64,000 bases of DNA from Catellatospora sichuanensis (GTDB lineage: Bacteria > Actinomycetota > Actinomycetes > Mycobacteriales > Micromonosporaceae): the NCBI RefSeq assembly GCF_007483665.1, contig NZ_VIQO01000010.1, forward strand, positions 186,001-250,000. The letters run 5' to 3'. Under the pieces are notes generated by a model. It searched no databases and was not told the origin of the DNA. It was given only the letters and a program-made list of their open reading frames with translations. The translations under genes were made by a program, and so were the position numbers. Positions 59,488 to 64,000 of this stretch are shown piece by piece (the first letter of the stretch is position 1; every line of letters starts with the position of its first letter).

Positions 59488-60774
59488 TCAGCGGGCCGTG
59501 ATGCGGTGCGGGGCCAGGCGTTCCAGGAAGGCCCGGTTGGCCTCCCAGCCGTCGACCTGCGGCGGATCCGTGCCGAGCCAGACCGGCTCCGCCGCCGGGT
59601 ACGCGTGCAGCTGCTCTTCGACCCCGGCCCGGCTCACCACGACGCACGCCTGCCGGTGCCGGGAGGCCAGCACGCACAGCCGTCCCGCCTCCAGGTGGAA
59701 GGCGCTGGCGTCGCGCCGCCCGCTCAGCGGATGCCAGGCCAGCACCACCTCGTACTGCCGCCCCTGCAGCCGGTTGGCCGTGTCGACGGTGACCCCGGTG
59801 ACTCCCCGGCGCTGCAACGCGGCTTCCACGTGCGCCTTCTGGTCCCGGTGCACCACCCCGACGGCCACGTCGGCCCGGCTGAGCGGTCGCGGCCCGGACG
59901 GGTCCACCGTGGACACATCCGCGGTGACGAGCTGATGCACCAGGTCGGCCAGCGTCGCGACCAGGGCCGGGTCGGTACGCGGCACGTGCGCGGCGGGCAG
60001 TTCCAGCAGGGCCCAGCCGTGCTCGGCGGCGTGTGCCAGTGCGGGGTGCGCGAGGCTGGCCAGTTCGAGCCGCCGGTCGGTCGGCGCGGCTCCGGCGGTG
60101 AACGCGCGGGTGTAGAACGCGTCGGAGATCACCGGCGCGGTGTGCGGGGCGAGTCGCCAGCTCACCGGCAGCGGGATGACGGGGGTGTCCGGGTGGTGGC
60201 GCAGCAGCGTGCCCGCCGCGGTGTCCAGCGGCCAGGTGGCGAGCGAGCGCACCGAGTGCTCGTCGGCGACGGTGAACGGGGCGAGCTGCCCCGGGTCGCC
60301 GACCAGCAGCAGCCGGTCGAACAGGTGCCCGACGCGCACCAGCGCCGCCGCCGACATCTGGTACGCCTCGTCGATGACGCCCAGCGGCCAGGTCCGCTCG
60401 TCGGCCTTGACGAAGGCCCACTTCGCGGCGGTGCCCACGATGACGTCGCAGCCGCCCAGCTCGCCGAGCTTGGTACCGGTGCGCACCTTGGTCCGCGGCC
60501 AGCCGGTCGGTGGTGTCCATTCCTGGCCGTGCAGGCGGCCGGTGGACAGTCCGGCCCCGGCCAGCGCGATCACCAGGTCGTCGGCCTGGTCGTTGGTCTG
60601 CACCACGATAGGCACGTGCTCACCCACGGCCACCAGGCGTTTCGCGAGTTCCCGGACCAGCGTGGACTTGCCCGCGCCGGGCGGCGAGTCGACGACGACG
60701 GCCCGGTCGGTGCCGCGTACCCGGTCCCAGACCTCCTCGATGGCGGCCTCATGCCGTGCTCCGGCGCTGCTCAC
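59488..60774 (-). CDS. Upf1-like SF1 DNA/RNA helicase
   Basis: GTG 60774 overlaps the upstream stop (GTGA). The 428-residue protein shows ordered helicase motifs: I PPGAGKST (31-38), II VIDEAYQ (around 133), III LLLVGDPGQLAPF (around 156), V VTVDTANRLQGRQYEVVLAW (around 340) and VI with LCVLASRHRQACVVVSR (around 382). DEAxQ in motif II and the GRQYE segment place it with Upf1/Dna2-type SF1B helicases. It lacks large accessory domains. It is the third gene of an operon with an Fe-S nuclease and an unknown protein. Confidence 0.82.
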   Translation of the reverse strand: MSSAGARHEAAIEEVWDRVRGTDRAVVVDSPPGAGKSTLVRELAKRLVAVGEHVPIVVQTNDQADDLVIALAGAGLSTGRLHGQEWTPPTGWPRTKVRTGTKLGELGGCDVIVGTAAKWAFVKADERTWPLGVIDEAYQMSAAALVRVGHLFDRLLLVGDPGQLAPFTVADEHSVRSLATWPLDTAAGTLLRHHPDTPVIPLPVSWRLAPHTAPVISDAFYTRAFTAGAAPTDRRLELASLAHPALAHAAEHGWALLELPAAHVPRTDPALVATLADLVHQLVTADVSTVDPSGPRPLSRADVAVGVVHRDQKAHVEAALQRRGVTGVTVDTANRLQGRQYEVVLAWHPLSGRRDASAFHLEAGRLCVLASRHRQACVVVSRAGVEEQLHAYPAAEPVWLGTDPPQVDGWEANRAFLERLAPHRITAR

Positions 60775-62333
60775 AGTGCTCCTCGCGGCTCACCCGGGGC
60801 AGCCGTGCCGCCTGCGGGGACGCCGTCGCCCGGATCGGCACGCGGCCCGGGGACGCGGCCCGGCGTGCCACCGAGGTCGACGGCTGCGGCAGCCGGGGCG
60901 GCGGGTGCGAGGTCGGTGTCCAGGTCGTCGTCCTGCTCCGGTTCGGGTGCGGGCTTCGGGCGCGACGACCGGGTGGGCCAGGGCAGCTCGTCGGGCAGGT
61001 TGTCGGGGAAGTACTGCAACGGGCCGAACGGGGCCAGCACCACCTCGGCGTCGGTGTCGGGCAGCAGGTTCAGCTTGGGCCGGGTCACCGCGCCGCTGGT
61101 CACCATCAGTTCGACGGTGTCGTCGGTGGATCCGCGCACCACCATGCCGACCTTGCCCCACCACAGCTCGGTGCCCGCGGGCCGGTCGAACGCGGCCGCG
61201 GTGCGCACCCACAGCAGGGGCCGCAGCACCGAGCGGCCGCCGGAGTTGACGACCGTGTGCTCGGGGTCGCGCTTGAAAACGACCCCGGCGACGGCTTCGC
61301 CGGTGGCCAGGTAACGGGCCATGACCAGCGGATCGTCCAGCGCCATCTGCCGTTCCAGGGCGGCCGTGCGGGTCTCCAGCTCGTGCAGGAAGCGGTATGC
61401 GGGCACGTCGGACAGCCGCGCGCTGAACGACACCGTGCCCGCGAGCACCCGTTCCCGGTGCCGGGTCCACGACCAGCGGTCGGACTCCCAGCGTTTGGCC
61501 ACGTGCTCGCCGGGCGGCAGCATCCGCACCAGGTCGATCGCCGCCCAGGTGTCGCGCCAGGCCCCGTCGAGCACCTCGGCGGCGGCCAGTTTGAGCCGCC
61601 GTACGTCGCCCTGCTGCTTGGCCCGTTCCAGGGCCGGGCGCAGCACGACCTGGTCCCAGGACGGGTCGCTGGCGGGCCCGGCCGGCGGCATCGCCTCGGC
61701 GTCGCGCGCGGCCTGCCAGGCGTCGGCTCCGGCGGGCGGCTCGATCCAGGCCAGCAGCCGGCCCAGGTGCCCGTCCTCGGTGGGCAGCTGGCCGGTGCGC
61801 CAGTGCGCGGTGAGCAGGTCGGTTGCGGTGAGCAGCACGCTGGAGCCGGGCAGGTGGCGGCGTGAGGCGATCCAGCCCAGGTGCGCCCCGGCGGCGGCGA
61901 GCACCGGGTCGTCGAGGGTGCGCAGGTACTGCCCGAGCAGGCCGACCCAGTGCGCGGTGGCCTCGTTGGGCACGACCAGCTGCGGGGCGTCCACGCAGCA
62001 GTGGTCCACCTCCAGTTCGCGGCCGCTGCCGGTGGCCCGCACCACGGGCTCGGTGACCGTGTAGCGGCTCAGGTAGGTGGCCAGGTCGCGGGCCAGGCCG
62101 CCGAGCGCGGCGAAGCGCAGCGCCCGGTCCCGTGGCTCGGCCACGGTGAGCAGCTTGGGGGAGTCGCGGAAGGAGCCGTAACGGATCGCGACCGGCGCGG
62201 ACGGCTCCCCGGCCAGGTGGTAGCCGGTCAGCAGCCAGGGTCGCGGGGACAAATGCCGGTGGGCGCGGGAGGCCGCAGGCACGGCACGGGCCCGGGACAG
62301 CGCCAGCAGCCGCTGGTAGACGTCGAGGCTCAT
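60771..62333 (-). CDS. Unknown 520-residue protein between the nuclease and the helicase
   Basis: ATG 62333 overlaps the nuclease stop and TGA overlaps the helicase GTG, so it is coupled on both sides. I do not recognise the family. Residues ~1-450 look globular (RHLSPRPWLLTGYHLAGEPS, LEVDHCCVDAPQLVVPNEAT, FRDSPKLLTVAEPRDRALRF, WRDTWAAIDLVRMLPPGE). A beta-rich part near 330-440 ends in LNLLPDTDAEVVLAPFGPLQ. The last ~70 residues are Pro/Ala/Asp-rich and probably disordered. It may bridge nuclease and helicase or bind DNA. Confidence 0.6.
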   Translation of the reverse strand: MSLDVYQRLLALSRARAVPAASRAHRHLSPRPWLLTGYHLAGEPSAPVAIRYGSFRDSPKLLTVAEPRDRALRFAALGGLARDLATYLSRYTVTEPVVRATGSGRELEVDHCCVDAPQLVVPNEATAHWVGLLGQYLRTLDDPVLAAAGAHLGWIASRRHLPGSSVLLTATDLLTAHWRTGQLPTEDGHLGRLLAWIEPPAGADAWQAARDAEAMPPAGPASDPSWDQVVLRPALERAKQQGDVRRLKLAAAEVLDGAWRDTWAAIDLVRMLPPGEHVAKRWESDRWSWTRHRERVLAGTVSFSARLSDVPAYRFLHELETRTAALERQMALDDPLVMARYLATGEAVAGVVFKRDPEHTVVNSGGRSVLRPLLWVRTAAAFDRPAGTELWWGKVGMVVRGSTDDTVELMVTSGAVTRPKLNLLPDTDAEVVLAPFGPLQYFPDNLPDELPWPTRSSRPKPAPEPEQDDDLDTDLAPAAPAAAAVDLGGTPGRVPGPRADPGDGVPAGGTAAPGEPRGAL

Positions 62334-63295
62334 CGGGCGCTCCCTCCGGCCGGGCCGGGGCCCGTGGCGACGCCGGAACCACCGACCGCCCAGCCGTACG
62401 CCGCCGCGGCGCGCGCCAGCTCGTCCGCGATGGCCTGCTCCGCCTCGCCGGACGGGGAGCGCTCGCCGTGGGCCAGGGCCAGCGCGTGCACGGCCGTGCC
62501 GACGGGGCCGCACAGGTTCGCCGCCGCCCCACCCGCGCGGGCGACCGTGCCGGTGCGTTCGGCGTCCTGGCGGCAGTGCGTGTACATCGGACAGCTCGGG
62601 CAGCCGTCGCCGAACCGCGCGTCGACCGCGGCCAGCGCGTTGACCAGCGCTTGTCCACCCAGGTCGGGAAGGCGCAGCCGGGCCGGCAGATCGACGGCGT
62701 CGAGCCGGTCCAGTGACCAGCCCAGGCGGCGTACCTGTGGCGCGACGTCGAGCAGGGTGCCGACCGGGGCGAGGCCGAAGTTGCGCGGCAGCACCAGCAG
62801 GCAGCGGCTGCTGACGCGCTCCGGCACGGGTGCGGCCTGCCGCAGCGCGGCCACGACCACGGCCAGCTCGCGGGCGGTGCCGGCGACCTTGGCCGGGTCG
62901 GCGTGACCGTCCAGGCAGGCGTACGACCTGATCTCGACCGGGTGCAGCAGCGTGCCGTCACCGGCCAGCACGATCCGCTCGGGGGTGACCGGCAGGTCGC
63001 GCAGGCGCAGCTTCGGCTCGCGCCACACCCACAGGCCCGCGCCGACCGGCAGCTCCGACGTCTCGACGGCGGCCTCGCAGTCGATGCCGAGGTGCCGTCC
63101 GACCAGCTCGGGCAGCCGGGCCGTGGCCAGGTGCGTGAAGGTCCCGTCCCGCTCCCGGGCGTACGGGCTCTGCCCGCCCGGCGGCGCGCCGATGGCCTCG
63201 GCCAGCAGCCCGAGATCGACCTGCGCCGCGTCCAGGGCCTGCCGGCGACGGCAGCCGGGCGCGTCGAGCAGCCCGGCTATCCGTCGCGGGTCCAA
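62330..63295 (-). CDS. Fe-S RecB/Cas4-like (PD-(D/E)XK) nuclease-type protein
   Basis: TTG 63295 follows GGAGG by nine bases and gives 321 residues. A lone N-terminal cysteine (APGCRRRQ, Cys15) and a C-terminal cluster CPSCPMYTHC (C-x2-C-x5-C, near 231-240) match the [4Fe-4S] pattern of Cas4, AddB and Dna2 nucleases. Between them lie AGDGTLLHPVEIRSY, resembling D...ExK, and PAKVAGTARELAVVVAALRQ, resembling the QxxxY helix. The active-site Lys is replaced by Arg (EIR), so activity is uncertain. First gene of the operon; 39 bases after dapD. Confidence 0.65.
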   Translation of the reverse strand: MDPRRIAGLLDAPGCRRRQALDAAQVDLGLLAEAIGAPPGGQSPYARERDGTFTHLATARLPELVGRHLGIDCEAAVETSELPVGAGLWVWREPKLRLRDLPVTPERIVLAGDGTLLHPVEIRSYACLDGHADPAKVAGTARELAVVVAALRQAAPVPERVSSRCLLVLPRNFGLAPVGTLLDVAPQVRRLGWSLDRLDAVDLPARLRLPDLGGQALVNALAAVDARFGDGCPSCPMYTHCRQDAERTGTVARAGGAAANLCGPVGTAVHALALAHGERSPSGEAEQAIADELARAAAAYGWAVGGSGVATGPGPAGGSAR

Positions 63296-63334
63296 GCCAG
63301 CACCTCCAAGTGCGTGCCTCCCAGCTGGGCGAGG

Positions 63335-64000
63335 TCAGTCGTTGGCGTGCAGTGCCGCGTTGAGCACGATGCCGGTGCCGCTGCGCGGCCGGGCCTCCAC
63401 CGCGCCGGTCACCGAGTTGCGCAGGAACAGCACGTTGGACGCGCCGGACAGGGTCAGCGCCTTCACCACCTCGCCGGTGGCGACCAGGGTGACCTTGGTG
63501 CCCGCGGTGACGTAGCAGCCGGCCTCGACCACGCAGTCGTCACCGAGCGAGATGCCGATGCCGGCGTTCGCGCCGACCAGGCTGCGCTGCCCGACGCTGA
63601 TGGTCTCCTTGCCGCCGCCGGACAGGGTGCCCATGATGGACGCGCCCGCGCCGATGTCGGAGCCCTCGCCGACGACGACGCCCGCGGAGATGCTGCCCTC
63701 GACCATGGAGGTGCCCAGCGTGCCGGCGTTGAAGTTGACGAAGCCCTTCTGCATGACCGTGGTGCCGGAGGCCAGGTGCGCGCCGAGGCGCACCCGGTCG
63801 GCGTCGGCGATGCGCACGCCCGGCGGCACGACGTAGTCGGTCATGCGGGGGAACTTGTCCACGCCGTACACGGCGAGGTGGCGGCCGGCGGCGCGCTCGA
63901 TCAGGCGCAGCTCGTCGACGCGGTCCGGCGGGCAGACGCCCGCGGAGGTCCAGGCGTTGTTCGGCAGCAGCCCGAAGATGCCGTCGAGGTTGGCCTGATG
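63335..64000 (-). CDS. dapD: 2,3,4,5-Tetrahydropyridine-2,6-dicarboxylate N-succinyltransferase (partial)
   Basis: The C-terminal 221 residues are present and the frame is open to the window edge. [19 protein letters not shown], then [20 protein letters not shown] and a left-handed beta-helix of hexapeptide repeats ([38 protein letters not shown]) match the actinobacterial DapD. It succinylates tetrahydrodipicolinate before the DapC transamination in lysine/diaminopimelate synthesis. The N-terminal part lies beyond 64000. Confidence 0.93.
   Translation of the reverse strand, partial: HQANLDGIFGLLPNNAWTSAGVCPPDRVDELRLIERAAGRHLAVYGVDKFPRMTDYVVPPGVRIADADRVRLGAHLASGTTVMQKGFVNFNAGTLGTSMVEGSISAGVVVGEGSDIGAGASIMGTLSGGGKETISVGQRSLVGANAGIGISLGDDCVVEAGCYVTAGTKVTLVATGEVVKALTLSGASNVLFLRNSVTGAVEARPRSGTGIVLNAALHAND

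Overview
The window is high-GC DNA from an actinobacterium, most likely a Micromonosporaceae-type filamentous actinomycete (family placement is inference). The reasons are pervasive third-position G/C, many GTG and TTG starts, mycothiol (mshB) and actinobacterial DapC/DapD genes, an Sdh1-type succinate dehydrogenase, and intergenic palindromes. Much of the backbone runs in the order I remember for the Mycobacterium tuberculosis Rv1086-Rv1201c region: Z-isoprenyl synthase, phoH, glpX/DUF4245, xseB-xseA/ispH, ychF, then mshB, ferredoxin-dapC and dapD. It is interrupted by lineage-specific blocks. No rRNA, tRNA, CRISPR array, insertion sequence or prophage was seen.

1-8.1 kb: tail of GTP-PEP carboxykinase, a cysteine-less Rrf2 regulator, a short-chain Z-prenyl synthase, and a PIN-PhoH protein flanked by two secreted lysozyme-fold (SLT-like) proteins that each have a CRP-like site upstream. 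Then come a MerR/DUF4188 divergent pair with a clear operator, a secreted trypsin, and a ferredoxin-NADP reductase preceded by a tandem micro-ORF repeat. 8.2-16.3 kb: PfkB sugar kinase, a TetR/SDR pair with two operators, DUF4245/glpX, a DMT transporter, exonuclease VII and ispH. 16.4-24.9 kb: two membrane proteins sharing a four-cysteine ectodomain, one fused to a degenerate ECF sigma-like module; S10 peptidase; orphan winged-helix regulator; Ada-AlkA and Ogt alkylation repair; ychF; an HNH nuclease with a 62-residue partner.

25-36.5 kb: a GT-C membrane mannosyltransferase-like protein, GNAT, TPR protein, a pterin-dehydratase-like protein without the catalytic histidines, a Nudix hydrolase, a frameshifted DUF559 pseudogene, the sdhCAB (Sdh1) operon and the tldD-tldE operon. 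36.8-42.8 kb: a complete oligopeptide ABC importer, oppD-oppF-(micro-ORF)-oppC-oppB-oppA. 43-56.5 kb: a secreted Ala-rich helical protein, an S9-family protein lacking its serine nucleophile, mshB-DUF6113, several membrane/envelope proteins (DUF4239, a Pro-Ser repeat protein, DUF2254, VanW), and fdxA-dapC with a probable CTG start.

56.5-64 kb: two tandem paralogous membrane proteins, then a tightly coupled three-gene operon (Fe-S RecB/Cas4-like nuclease, large unknown protein, Upf1-like SF1 helicase) that looks like a split Dna2-type machine, and the C-terminal two thirds of dapD.

Three families of intergenic palindromes (A: 4 copies, ~85-94 bp; B: 3 copies, ~77-80 bp; C: 3 copies, convergent terminators) and a 23-codon 'SER-SER' micro-ORF cassette are the main non-genic structures. 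The strongest candidates for undescribed biology are the split Dna2-like operon, the membrane-tethered sigma-like protein with its ectodomain paralogue, and the micro-ORF cassette that carries a ribosome-binding site and couples to the next gene by a 4-nt overlap.
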